Source: Acinetobacter lwoffii
Lineage (GTDB): Bacteria > Pseudomonadota > Gammaproteobacteria > Pseudomonadales > Moraxellaceae
Length of the DNA: 45,613 nucleotides
NCBI RefSeq assembly: GCF_002321025.1
Contig: NZ_DCLL01000052.1
Location: 1 to 45,613, forward strand
Direction of reading: 5' to 3'
This document shows positions 16,644 to 25,410 of this stretch, piece after piece. A model generated the notes under the pieces. The model did not search any database. It saw only the letters and a list, made by a program, of their open reading frames with translations, and was not told the DNA's origin. Position 1 is the first letter of the stretch. The number at the start of each line of letters is the position of its first letter. The translations under genes and the position numbers were made by a program.

Positions 16644-16978
16644 GCATATATGCCAAAATCAAAAAACGAGCATATCTTATGACTTTTGGATATAAGTCGT
16701 TGTCTTGATTATTGATTTACTTATGCATAAAAAAGATAAAGCTAGGTGAAGAATATTAGGTGATCTTTCATGTTTATTCGCTGTGTCATGTATAAAGTGC
16801 AAATATGATGATTGATTTTAACTGTCCGATTTGCCCCATTTCTGTCTAATTGAATGTACCTGTAAATGTCGATTTAATTCTTGTTAGGCAAGCTCGATCA
16901 TTGACTAAGTCATTCTAAATGGTAAGTTTCTTAAAATGAGAAGATGCTTAAGCTTCTTCCGGAATAGTCACAGGATTA

Positions 16979-16987
16979 TGTTAGAAT
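16979..16987 (+). promoter_or_regulatory. Putative extended -10 promoter for lpxB
   Basis: The 387-nt gap 16644-17030 is AT-rich and holds no convincing gene. TG at 16979-16980, followed after one base by TAGAAT (16982-16987), forms an extended -10 element about 44 nt before the lpxB TTG start. No good -35 is seen at standard spacing. Confidence 0.4.
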
Positions 16988-17030
16988 CCCGATTCAATAA
17001 ATTTCCATGCGGATTTGAGAGGAAACCCAC

Positions 17031-18203
17031 TTGCTAAATCGAAAACTTAAAATTGGAATCGTGGTCGGTGAAGTCTCTGGAGATACGCTTGGCGCAAAAT
17101 TGATTCGCCGTTTTCGTGAGCAAGGCATTGATGCTGAATTTGAAGGTATCGGTGGGCCACAAATGATCGCGGAAGGCTTTAAAAGCTATTATCCGATGGA
17201 TATTTTATCGGTGATGGGCATTGTCGAAGTTCTGAAAGACATTAAAAAACTGTTTGCTGTGCGGGATGGTCTGGTGGAAACCTGGACTAAAGATCCGATC
17301 GATATTTTCATTGGGATTGATGCGCCTGATTTTAACTTGCGTTTGTCAAAAACCATTAAACAAAAACAGTTACCGATTAAAACCGTGCAATACGTCAGTC
17401 CTTCGGTCTGGGCATGGCGTCAAGGCCGTATACATGGCATTAAAGCCAGTATTGATCTGGTACTGTGCCTATTTCCATTTGAAAAAGCCTTTTTCAAGCA
17501 ATGGGATGTTCCGGCAGCTTTTGTTGGACATCCGCTCGCCAGTCAGTTGCCGCTTGAAAATCCGATTCTGGATGCTCAGACAGAATTAGGTCTGGATCCA
17601 CATCAGAAATATATTGCCTTATTGCCAGGCAGTCGTCGTGGCGAGATTGAGCGTTTGGGACCTTTGGTTCTGGATGCTGCCAATCTTCTGCATCAGAAAC
17701 ATCCGGATTATACCTTTCTGATTCCTGCGATTAATGATGCGCGTAAACAGCAAATCGAAAGTTTATTGGCCACTTATCCTGAGAGCTTAAAAGCCCAAAT
17801 TCGCCTGATGGAAAATACCAGCGCTGAGTCCAAAATTGGCCGTCAGGTCATGAATGCATCCAATATTATTGCCTTGGCTTCGGGAACTGCAACGCTGGAA
17901 GCGATGTTGCTGCACCGTCCGATGGTGACCTTTTATAAGCTGCACTGGCTGACTTATCGAATTGCCAAATTGCTGGTGAAAATCCCTTATTTTTCATTAC
18001 CGAATATTATTGCCGGAAAAAAAGTGATTCAAGAACTGATCCAGTCCGATGCTACCCCGGAAAATCTGGCAGCTGAAATTGAAAAACTGATGGATATTGA
18101 AGCAGCGCAGATTCAGGTTATGCAGCATATCACCATGCACAAGCAGCTACTTTCTAGCAATAGCGAAGATCCGGTCAACGCCGTACTTGCTTTAGTCCAG
18201 TAA
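17031..18203 (+). CDS. lpxB: Lipid-A-disaccharide synthase
   Basis: Family GT19 glycosyltransferase that joins UDP-2,3-diacylglucosamine and lipid X to make the lipid A disaccharide at the inner membrane. The 390-residue protein shows GEVSGDTLGAKLI at the N-terminus, FIGIDAPDFN, YVSPSVWAWRQGRI, the nucleotide-binding LLPGSRRGEIERL and ASGTATLEAMLLHRPMV. The start is TTG with GAGAGGA 7 nt upstream. It stands alone, not in the lpxD-fabZ-lpxA cluster, which is consistent with some Moraxellaceae (inference). It is convergent with the AraC-type gene, 2 nt apart. Confidence 0.95.
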   Translation: MLNRKLKIGIVVGEVSGDTLGAKLIRRFREQGIDAEFEGIGGPQMIAEGFKSYYPMDILSVMGIVEVLKDIKKLFAVRDGLVETWTKDPIDIFIGIDAPDFNLRLSKTIKQKQLPIKTVQYVSPSVWAWRQGRIHGIKASIDLVLCLFPFEKAFFKQWDVPAAFVGHPLASQLPLENPILDAQTELGLDPHQKYIALLPGSRRGEIERLGPLVLDAANLLHQKHPDYTFLIPAINDARKQQIESLLATYPESLKAQIRLMENTSAESKIGRQVMNASNIIALASGTATLEAMLLHRPMVTFYKLHWLTYRIAKLLVKIPYFSLPNIIAGKKVIQELIQSDATPENLAAEIEKLMDIEAAQIQVMQHITMHKQLLSSNSEDPVNAVLALVQ

Positions 18204-18205
18204 TT

Positions 18206-19156
18206 TTAGTCTGGTAATAAAGACTGGTTCTTCTGACAATTCAGCCGGTATTGGGTCGGCGTCTGTTCAAACTGTTTTTTAAAACTTTGACTAAACGCCG
18301 TCTCGGATGAATAACCAACCAGATAAGCGATCTGCTGGATACCAAATCCACTATTTCTCAAATATTGCGCTGCCAGACGCAGGCGGTGCTGTTGCAGATA
18401 GGCAAGGGGCGGTTCACCGACAATCTGGGTAAATAACTGGGCGAATTTGGAACGTGACATATGACATTGTTCGGCCAGACTTTCTACAGTCCAGAATTGT
18501 TCAGGTTTGCCATGAATCGCTGCCAGTGCATTGGATAGTTCCGGATGCGAGAGCGCATTTAGCCAGCTCGAGGCATTTTCCAGGTTTAAAATATAATCAC
18601 GTACGCATTCAATCAGTAAAATACTGACCAGATGATCCAGAATCTTGTCACGTCCGGGACGAAGCTGCTGGGTTTCCAGTGCCAGAAACTGCAAGCCAAC
18701 CTGTAACCATTCTGGCGCCGTATCACCCAGAATATGTTGAATATGCAGGTATTTAGGTAATGCACTCAAAAGAGGTTTGGCCATCTGGATATCCAAGCTA
18801 GAACGAATAGCCAGTATGAAACTATGCTCCGCCGAATTTTCCCGATTGAGATCAACACATTGCTGTGCATTGCTCTGAAAATAAGGATTAATCGCATGGT
18901 GCTCAGAAAAATCGGCATTGTCTGGGCAGGAAACATGATGGGAGGAACCTGCGGGTAATAGCACCAGATCACCTTGTTGCAGCTCCAGTCGATCACCATT
19001 CATGAACTTTAATTGCGCCTGTCCTTGTAACAGGATATAGGCCAGCATAAAGGGTTCATGTTGATAGTCAAAGCCGCCCGGATGAAATACATTCAGATAA
19101 AGATATTCCGATTTTTCCAGATGAATATCATCAAAAATTTTACTTAAAGCATCCAT
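18206..19156 (-). CDS. AraC-family regulator, divergent from the alkane hydroxylase
   Basis: A 316-residue regulator. The N-terminal cupin-like sensor has a beta-rich stretch (GGFDYQHEPFMLAYILLQGQAQL, GDLVLLPAGSSHHV). The C-terminal double helix-turn-helix includes LAEQCHMSRSKFAQLFTQIVGEPPLAYL and IGYSSETAFSQSFKKQF-like (VGYSSETAFSQSFKKQF). Position and family match AlkR of Acinetobacter, the activator of the alkane hydroxylase gene alkM. I infer the same role: activation of the divergent gene in response to alkanes. The symbol is withheld because AlkR identity cannot be proved here. Confidence 0.82.
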   Translation of the reverse strand: MDALSKIFDDIHLEKSEYLYLNVFHPGGFDYQHEPFMLAYILLQGQAQLKFMNGDRLELQQGDLVLLPAGSSHHVSCPDNADFSEHHAINPYFQSNAQQCVDLNRENSAEHSFILAIRSSLDIQMAKPLLSALPKYLHIQHILGDTAPEWLQVGLQFLALETQQLRPGRDKILDHLVSILLIECVRDYILNLENASSWLNALSHPELSNALAAIHGKPEQFWTVESLAEQCHMSRSKFAQLFTQIVGEPPLAYLQQHRLRLAAQYLRNSGFGIQQIAYLVGYSSETAFSQSFKKQFEQTPTQYRLNCQKNQSLLPD

Positions 19157-19230
19157 GCCTAACTCTATTCTTCTGTTTTATTTCATTTAATTGACTATAA
19201 ATTTTTTAACTTTGTGATTTTAGGCCAGAA

Positions 19231-19249
19231 TTTGGCAGCATGTGCCAAA
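19231..19249. promoter_or_regulatory. Inverted repeat between regulator and alkane hydroxylase
   Basis: TTTGGCA (19231-19237) and TGCCAAA (19243-19249) form a perfect 7-bp inverted repeat with a 5-nt spacer. It lies about 60 nt upstream of a TATAAG -10 element at 19309-19314 that lacks a good -35, the arrangement expected for an AraC-type activator site. Confidence 0.5.
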
Positions 19250-19344
19250 GACGCTGACATAGCTTTTCTGGACGTTGAATACTGTTCGCTACTGCTGAAA
19301 TAATCAACTATAAGTGCAGAGTAACATAAAAAAGGAAGGTCGCA

Positions 19345-20559
19345 ATGAATGCCCCTGCACAAATCCAGAAAGCGCAGTTTACGCAGGAAGCGTCGGCACT
19401 AAAAGGTGTCAAGCTGGATAAAAAACGTTTTGGCTGGTTGCTCAGCCCAGGTCTGCCTGTGATCGGAATGGGAATTCTGGCCGGTTATCATTTTGGTCCC
19501 AAAGCGACTAAAAAAGTCTTTGCCATGGGCGGACTATTATTACTGCACGTAATCATTCCGACTCTGGATGCCCTGATTGGCGATGATGCCAATAACCCAA
19601 ATGATGAGCAGATCAAGGCACTGGTTAACGATCCTTATTATGACCGCATTGTAAAAGCATTTATTCCCTTGCAAATGGCAGCCAATGCCTTTGCCGGTTA
19701 TGTCGTAAGCCGGCCAAATGTGTCTTTGCTGGATCAGGTACTGCTTGGAGTTTCTATGGGTGCGATTAATGGTGTGGGGGTGAATACCGCACATGAACTC
19801 AGCCATCGTCCCCAGAAAAAAGACCATTACTGGTCTCATGCCAGCCTGATGCCTTTGGGCTATAACCATTTCCGGATCGAACATCCTTATGGACACCATA
19901 AACGGGTGGCGACACCAGAAGATCCGGCATCTTCAAAAATGGGTGAATCTTTTTACCGTTTCTGGCCACGTACCGTAATAGGCGGATTAAAATCTGCAAT
20001 CCAGATTGAAAAAAGACGGCTCGAGCGTAAGGGACTGAAATTCTTTAATCAGGAAAATGAGCTGTTTCATGGTTGGGCCATGAGTGCCGGCTATCATGCC
20101 TTGATGCTAAAGGCGTATGGCAAGAAAATTATTCCTTATACACTGACACAGGCATTTTATGGCGTTAGCCTGTTTGAGATTGTGAATTATATCGAGCACT
20201 ACGGACTGAAACGTGGACAGAAAGCGGATGGCAGTTATGAGCGAACCTTGCCGGAACATAGCTGGAATAACAACAATATCGTAACTAATCTGTTTTTGTA
20301 TCAGTTACAACGCCATTCTGATCATCATGCTTTTCCAAGCCGTCCATTTCAGGCGTTGCGGCATTTTGATGAAGCGCCAGAATTACCCAGCGGTTATGCA
20401 ACCATGCTGATTCCAGCCTTGATTCCACCTTTATGGTACAAAATCATGGATCAGCGGGTATACCAGCATTATCAGGGCGATTTAAGCAAGGCCAATATTT
20501 TGACTTCCAGGCGTGCCAAGCTGTTTAAAAAATTTGGTGTAAATAACTCTACCGCTTAA
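19345..20559 (+). CDS. alkM: Alkane 1-monooxygenase (AlkB/AlkM type)
   Basis: Integral-membrane non-haem diiron enzyme that hydroxylates the terminal carbon of n-alkanes using rubredoxin. The 404-residue protein carries the histidine boxes HELSH (150-154), EHPYGHHKRVATP (179-191) and the later RHSDHHAF, plus the NYIEHYG motif diagnostic of AlkB enzymes rather than desaturases. Hydrophobic helices lie before the first box. AAGGAAGG upstream of ATG 19345 gives strong initiation. Rubredoxin and rubredoxin reductase genes are not in the window. Expression probably depends on the divergent AraC-type regulator. Confidence 0.93.
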   Translation: MNAPAQIQKAQFTQEASALKGVKLDKKRFGWLLSPGLPVIGMGILAGYHFGPKATKKVFAMGGLLLLHVIIPTLDALIGDDANNPNDEQIKALVNDPYYDRIVKAFIPLQMAANAFAGYVVSRPNVSLLDQVLLGVSMGAINGVGVNTAHELSHRPQKKDHYWSHASLMPLGYNHFRIEHPYGHHKRVATPEDPASSKMGESFYRFWPRTVIGGLKSAIQIEKRRLERKGLKFFNQENELFHGWAMSAGYHALMLKAYGKKIIPYTLTQAFYGVSLFEIVNYIEHYGLKRGQKADGSYERTLPEHSWNNNNIVTNLFLYQLQRHSDHHAFPSRPFQALRHFDEAPELPSGYATMLIPALIPPLWYKIMDQRVYQHYQGDLSKANILTSRRAKLFKKFGVNNSTA

Positions 20560-20572
20560 TGAATTACAAAAT

Positions 20573-20602
20573 AAAAATGCGCCGATAAAGGCGCATTTTT
20601 TG
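20573..20602. terminator. Shared terminator of alkM and the convergent ACAD gene
   Basis: AAAAATGCGCC (20573-20583), loop GATAAA, GGCGCATTTTT (20590-20600), with T-runs on both strands. Confidence 0.9.
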
Positions 20603-20613
20603 ATTAATTCTGC

Positions 20614-22440
20614 CTAGAACCAGTCGGCTTGCATATTCAGGCAAGTATCATCTAGATTCATCAGTAATTTGGCCTGATGTTCAATTTCAGGGAGTTCCCA
20701 ACGAATAAAATATTGAGCTGCCTGAATTTTCCCTGCCAGAAAAGTCTGATCTTCTGCATGCGAAGATGTGCCAAACTTGAGTTGAGCCTGATTTGCCATT
20801 TCCAGCCATAGCCAGGATAGGATGGTTTTACCCATCATATCCAGATACAGTCCTGAATTGGCCAAAGCCTCATTGACTTTGCCTTGATGCAAGGCCTGGC
20901 CTAAAATCTGTGTAGTCTTTTGCACAGTGGCAAGATGCTGTTTATAGATCTCTGCCAGTTCCACTATCTTCGGTTCATGAATCTCTGACAAGGTCTTCTG
21001 GATGCGCTGCATGAGCAGATTGAGCCCTTTGCCATTGTGTTGCCAGAGTTTACGACCCAGCAGATCCAGAGATTGAATACCGTAAGTTCCTTCATGAATC
21101 GGATTGAGCCGGTTATCACGGTAACATTGCTCCACCGGATATTCACGGGTATAACCCGCGCCGCCCAAGACCTGAATGGCCAGATCATTGGCTTTTGGAC
21201 CATAGGCAGAAGGGAAGGATTTAACCACCGGGGTGATGAGATCAAGCAGAATGGCACTATCTTCATCTTGAGCTGCCTGATGTTCATCAATTAATCGGGC
21301 TGCAAATAAGCAAAGTGCCAGCGAACCTTCTACATACGACTTTTGCGCCAGCAGCATGCGTCTGACATCGGTATGTTCAATGATATTCACCGGTTTGGAA
21401 TCAGGTGTTTTTTCATGAACTGGCCGGCCTTGCGGACGGCTTTTAGCATAATCCAGAGATTCCAGATAGCCACGATAACCAATCATGGCTGCGCCCAGAC
21501 CGACACCCACACGTGCTTCATTCATCATCTTGAACATATATTTTAAGCCATGACCGGGTTCACCAATTAAATAGCCTAAGCAATTATCATTTTCTCCAAA
21601 GCTTAAAACTGTGGATGTGGTACCTCGATAGCCCATTTTGTGCAGTAAGCCAGCCAGCTGTACATCATTAGCTTCACCGAGTGAACCATCCTCGTTGGTT
21701 TTGAATTTTGGTACGATAAACAGGGAAATTCCTTTCACGCCTTGCGGCGCATCCTGAATCCGCGCCAAGACCAGATGCACAATATTTTCGCTAATGTTCT
21801 GATCGCCACCCGAAATAAACATTTTCTGGCCTTTAATTTTATAAATTCCATCTGCCTGAGGAATGGCTTTAGTGGTCAGATCGCCCAAAGAGGAACCTAC
21901 ATTCGGCTCTGTCATGGCCATGGTGCCAGCAAAGCGGCCACTCAACATATGCGGTAGGAATATTTGCTTTTGTTTTGGGGAGGCAAAAGCCTGTATCAGG
22001 TTCGCCGCAGCGGCCGTTAGAAAAGAATAAGCTACGGTGGACGGATTGGCCGACATAAAATAAGCATTGCAGGCCATATTCACCAAAGTGGGCAGTTGCA
22101 TGCCACCATCTGCATAATCATGCTGGGCGCAAAGCAGGCCGGCATCGGCAAACTGTTGCCAGGCTGTCTTCACTTCATCAATGGTTTTGACCTGTTTGCC
22201 ATCAAAGTTCGGTTCTTGTTGATCAGCTTTGGCATTATGCGGCGCAAAATAATCAGTCGCGATACCTTTTGCCGTTTCCAGAATACTGTCGAAAGTATTT
22301 TTGTCATGATCCTGATAGCGTTGCAGTTTAGTCAGCGCTTCAAGTTTGAATACGTCATAAAGCTGGAAATGCAGATCTTTATCATTAATCAGTTGGGTCA
22401 CGGTACTATCCTGAATGTGCAATCCTTGAGATAGCATCAA
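20614..22440 (-). CDS. Acyl-CoA dehydrogenase, large 600-residue type
   Basis: A 608-residue FAD enzyme for the first beta-oxidation step. It has an N-terminal extension, the middle domain with TEPNVGSSLGDL and KGQKMFISGGDQN, and the C-terminal helical domain with GGAGYTREYPVEQCYRDNR and catalytic Glu in IHEGTYGIQSLDLLGRK. About 140 further residues form the extra C-terminal domain of this subfamily. Unlike the pair at 1720-4238, its active site looks complete. It is convergent with alkM and divergent from a GlxA-type regulator, suggesting a role in oxidising alkane-derived fatty acids. A second start codon at Met2 makes the exact N-terminus uncertain by one residue. Confidence 0.92.
   Translation of the reverse strand: MMLSQGLHIQDSTVTQLINDKDLHFQLYDVFKLEALTKLQRYQDHDKNTFDSILETAKGIATDYFAPHNAKADQQEPNFDGKQVKTIDEVKTAWQQFADAGLLCAQHDYADGGMQLPTLVNMACNAYFMSANPSTVAYSFLTAAAANLIQAFASPKQKQIFLPHMLSGRFAGTMAMTEPNVGSSLGDLTTKAIPQADGIYKIKGQKMFISGGDQNISENIVHLVLARIQDAPQGVKGISLFIVPKFKTNEDGSLGEANDVQLAGLLHKMGYRGTTSTVLSFGENDNCLGYLIGEPGHGLKYMFKMMNEARVGVGLGAAMIGYRGYLESLDYAKSRPQGRPVHEKTPDSKPVNIIEHTDVRRMLLAQKSYVEGSLALCLFAARLIDEHQAAQDEDSAILLDLITPVVKSFPSAYGPKANDLAIQVLGGAGYTREYPVEQCYRDNRLNPIHEGTYGIQSLDLLGRKLWQHNGKGLNLLMQRIQKTLSEIHEPKIVELAEIYKQHLATVQKTTQILGQALHQGKVNEALANSGLYLDMMGKTILSWLWLEMANQAQLKFGTSSHAEDQTFLAGKIQAAQYFIRWELPEIEHQAKLLMNLDDTCLNMQADWF
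21569..21580 (+). repeat. Copy 3 of AAATAGCCTAAG (intragenic)
   Basis: Lies inside the 608-residue ACAD gene, in the codons for LGYL on the opposite strand. The 15-mer AAATAGCCTAAGCAA is identical to those starting at 10895 and 28773. Confidence 0.55.
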
Positions 22441-22467
22441 GACTAGCAGTTGCTTTTATTGAGGAGG

Positions 22468-22506
22468 ATTGTCAATAATGACATGAATCGGGTGAAAAGT
22501 GACAAT
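22468..22506. promoter_or_regulatory. Divergent control region, ACAD / GlxA-type regulator
   Basis: ATTGTCA (22468-22474) and TGACAAT (22500-22506) form an inverted repeat. TGACATGAAT (22479-22488) between them is identical to the element upstream of the other ACAD operon at 4314. These could be operators for the adjacent regulator. Confidence 0.4.
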
Positions 22507-22515
22507 TAGTAAAGT

Positions 22516-23496
22516 ATGCAACAGGTGGTGATTTTAGGCTTTCATGGGGCTCTGGCTTCGGCCATTACGGGTGTGGTCGATTTATTTACCATGGCTGGCG
22601 TAAGCTGGAACCGGATCCAGCAGCAGGACGTACAGCGCCTGTTTAAGGTGAGTATCGCCAGTCCGGATGGACACCCGATTCGGTGTATCAATGGGCTGCA
22701 GTTGCAGGCACATGTTTCTTATCAAGAGATTCAAACTGCAGATATTCTGGTGGTACCGACCATCGCTGCACCAATTCAGGATGTATTGCAACAAAATCCA
22801 GAACTGATTCATTTTTTAAAATCTGCACATGCAGAGGCGACTTTAATTGCAGGAAACTGTACCGGAAATTTTTTTCTGGCAGAAGCAGGCATTTTAGATG
22901 ACCGAGTTGCAACAACGCATTGGGGTTTTCAGGAAATGTTCCGTTCACGCTATCCTAAGGTGAAACTGAATGCCGATCTGATGATTAGCCGGGATCAGAA
23001 TATCTATTGTGCGGGTGGAGGCCTGGCCTGGTTTGACCTGGGTTTGCATCTGATTGAGCGCTTGTATGGCTTTGAGGTGGCCATGCAATCGGCTAAATCT
23101 TTCGTAATTGATTACCGCCGTGATAGCCAGTTGTCTTATTCATTGCTGAATATTGGCCGGCCGCACCATGATGAACTGGTACAAAAAATCCAGAACTGGC
23201 TAGAGCAGCATTTTCATGAAGATTTTAGTTTGAACCAGCTGGCAGAGCAGTTTAATGTGACTGGCCGGACCCTGATTCGACGCTTTAAACAAGCCTTAGA
23301 CATACCGCCCAATCAGTATCTACAAGCGATCCGGATTGAGGCTGCCCGTAAACGACTGGAAGAAACCGATCAAGCTGTGGATGTGATCATGCAAAATGTC
23401 GGCTATCAGGATCCAAGTTCATTCCGCCGTTTATTTCATAAAAAAACCGGTCTGACGCCGTTGGAATACCGGCGCCGGTTTAGCCGACGCTTTTAA
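22516..23496 (+). CDS. GlxA-type AraC regulator with DJ-1/PfpI domain
   Basis: A 326-residue regulator. The N-terminal DJ-1/PfpI (GATase1-like) domain runs from VVILGFHGALASAITGVVDLF to about residue 200. Its nucleophile-elbow motif is LIAGNCTGNFFLAEAGILDDR, with the Cys kept. The C-terminal AraC double helix-turn-helix includes LAEQFNVTGRTLIRRFKQALDIPPNQYL and VGYQDPSSFRRLFHKKTGLTPLEYRRRF. Homologues control catabolic genes for choline, carnitine or arginine derivatives. Here it is divergent from an ACAD gene, so I infer control of that gene. The effector is unknown. Confidence 0.88.
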   Translation: MQQVVILGFHGALASAITGVVDLFTMAGVSWNRIQQQDVQRLFKVSIASPDGHPIRCINGLQLQAHVSYQEIQTADILVVPTIAAPIQDVLQQNPELIHFLKSAHAEATLIAGNCTGNFFLAEAGILDDRVATTHWGFQEMFRSRYPKVKLNADLMISRDQNIYCAGGGLAWFDLGLHLIERLYGFEVAMQSAKSFVIDYRRDSQLSYSLLNIGRPHHDELVQKIQNWLEQHFHEDFSLNQLAEQFNVTGRTLIRRFKQALDIPPNQYLQAIRIEAARKRLEETDQAVDVIMQNVGYQDPSSFRRLFHKKTGLTPLEYRRRFSRRF

Positions 23497-23502
23497 AAGC
23501 GC
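23489..23502. repeat. Perfect 14-bp palindrome at convergent gene ends
   Basis: CGCTTTTAAAAGCG spans the last codons of the GlxA-type gene and the 6-nt gap to the convergent MFS gene. It might serve as a weak shared transcript end, but it lacks a separate T-tract. Confidence 0.4.
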
Positions 23503-24705
23503 TTAATGAGAAGGCTGTACTTTTCCCACTTTACGGCCATGCAGAAGGTAATACCAAACCAGGCAGCTCAGGGTGAGCAGCGCCGAGAACAGATAAAGCT
23601 GACGATAACCAATCTGATCCAGCAGCATACCCAGGAAATAAGGGCCAAAACCAAGACCGGCATCCAGGGCAATAAAGAAGGTTGAGGTAGCAAGCCCCAT
23701 ACGCTGCAATGTCGTACTTTTCACCGCAATGGTTTGACACACTGACTGGATATTACCAAAACCAAAACCAAGCAAGGCAGCACTGGCAAGTAACATCACA
23801 GAGTTTTGCGCCTGACTGAGGAGCAATATCCCCAGTGCCATAATCACAATGGCAGGATAGATAATGATATTTTCGCCTTTACGGTCCATGAGCGGGCCGG
23901 TAAAAGGACGCGAAAGCAAAATGGCAAAAGCATACATCAGGAAGAAAAAAGATGCTGCTTCGACCAGATTAATTTCTTTGGCATAAAAGTGAATAAACGA
24001 CAATATGCCTGAATAAGAAGTAGCCACCAGCAGTACAATCAGTGCAATCGGTAGCGCATTCGGTTCAATATATTGGGCTAGTTTGCTGGTGCTTTGCGAA
24101 GTAGAATCTGCCGACGAATGACTTGCCTTAAGGCGTGGTGGCTGGATAAACAAGCCACAAATCAGGCAGCTGAGCGCAACGATACTGGTAAAGATGAAAA
24201 TTACCTGATAATTAAAATTTGTCATCAGCCAGATTCCGACAAAGGGACCAATCGCTGTGCCCAAGGTGCTGCTCATGCTGAAATAACCAATTCCTTCACC
24301 ACGTCGTGTGGCAGGAATGGTCTGTGCAATCACTGTACCCAGTACAGTAGAAGCCATACCCATCATAAAGCCATGTATCAGACGGATGCCCAGTAAAACT
24401 TCCAGCTTGGCCGGAATCATATATAGTCCGGAAAAGAGCAGAAAGCCAGTCAGGCCAATGACAAGCGTATTTTTTAGGCCCAGACGATTCAGTAATTTTC
24501 CGATCAATAGTCGTCCGAATAGGGTGCCGACAATAAACAGACCTGATACCAGACCGGCTTGTGCAGTCGATGCACCTAGCTCAGCAACCGAGTAGCCGAC
24601 AATCACAATCACCAGCAGATAGAACACCAGAACCAACTGGAAATTCACCAGACTGATCAGGATAAAATTGGGCGTCCATAAAGGCGCTTCTTGTTCTTGG
24701 CTCAT
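23503..24705 (-). CDS. MFS transporter
   Basis: A 400-residue major facilitator with twelve predicted helices. The motif-A-like loop GTLFGRLLIGKLLNRLG follows helix 2, and ATRRGEGIGYFSMSSTLGTAIGPFVG matches the motif C region of drug:H+ antiporters. The ATG overlaps the stop of the upstream marR-family gene (ATGA, 4 nt), so the two are translationally coupled. A MarR-MFS pair usually means efflux of a toxic small molecule induced by that molecule. The substrate is unknown. Confidence 0.88.
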   Translation of the reverse strand: MSQEQEAPLWTPNFILISLVNFQLVLVFYLLVIVIVGYSVAELGASTAQAGLVSGLFIVGTLFGRLLIGKLLNRLGLKNTLVIGLTGFLLFSGLYMIPAKLEVLLGIRLIHGFMMGMASTVLGTVIAQTIPATRRGEGIGYFSMSSTLGTAIGPFVGIWLMTNFNYQVIFIFTSIVALSCLICGLFIQPPRLKASHSSADSTSQSTSKLAQYIEPNALPIALIVLLVATSYSGILSFIHFYAKEINLVEAASFFFLMYAFAILLSRPFTGPLMDRKGENIIIYPAIVIMALGILLLSQAQNSVMLLASAALLGFGFGNIQSVCQTIAVKSTTLQRMGLATSTFFIALDAGLGFGPYFLGMLLDQIGYRQLYLFSALLTLSCLVWYYLLHGRKVGKVQPSH

Positions 24706-25145
24706 TGAGGTTTGTCCTGAGATGAGGGATGTAACTGCTGTATGAGTTGGATTAAGGTTTTTTTACTGCCTTCAAGATCATCTGATGCAATGTGCTCAAG
24801 CAACTGATCTTCAAATGCATCGATCTGTTTGGAACACATCGCAAAGGTCTCAATTCCTTGCTCACTCAATTTGAACAGCTTTTGACGTTTGTCTTCAGTT
24901 TCGAGTTGGGCAATCAGATCGAGTTCAACCAGTTGCTGAATCCGCTTGGTAATACCGGGCTTGGATACATTGAGATAACTGGAAATATCTGCCAGCGTGC
25001 ATTGTTGCTTTGACTGGATGACGTATAACACCTGCCATAAAGAATAATTCAATTGTGATGACAACAAGATCGTATTGATCTCATCGCTCATCAGTCGTGC
25101 GCAGCGTAATAGCAGCGTACGGAGTCGGGGAGATTCGGAAAACAT
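24702..25145 (-). CDS. MarR-family repressor
   Basis: A 147-residue winged-helix regulator. The recognition helix region is CTLADISSYLNVSKPGITKRIQQLVELDLI, followed by the wing ETEDKRQKLFKLSEQG. Dimerisation helices flank it. It is the first gene of the operon with the MFS transporter. A near-perfect 21-bp palindrome lies only 4 nt upstream of the ATG, so autorepression is very likely. The region 25171-25401, shared with the divergent cytochrome bd operon, has no further obvious palindrome. Confidence 0.9.
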   Translation of the reverse strand: MFSESPRLRTLLLRCARLMSDEINTILLSSQLNYSLWQVLYVIQSKQQCTLADISSYLNVSKPGITKRIQQLVELDLIAQLETEDKRQKLFKLSEQGIETFAMCSKQIDAFEDQLLEHIASDDLEGSKKTLIQLIQQLHPSSQDKPQ

Positions 25146-25149
25146 ATGG

Positions 25150-25170
25150 TTAGTTAACCTGGGTAACTAA
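25150..25170. promoter_or_regulatory. MarR operator palindrome
   Basis: TTAGTTA (25150-25156) and TAACTAA (25164-25170) form a perfect inverted repeat centred on 25160, with inner CC/GG also paired. It directly precedes the marR-family start codon. Confidence 0.65.
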
Positions 25171-25410
25171 ATTTAGGCCTAATTTACGCCTGTTTTATCT
25201 AAAGCTCAAGAGGAGAGTTTTAAAAATTATTCAGAGTAATATTTTCTTTATCAGCAAGAGTTACATAGTTTAACCTGATTAAAAAATAATCAACAAAAGA
25301 CTACATACTTTTTATAACAGCCACGCCTAAGCTAGCCATGTCACTAGAAAAATTCATGACTTAAAAATTGAAGGGCAAAGATGCCAAATAACAATGCATA
25401 GGTGAAGCTT

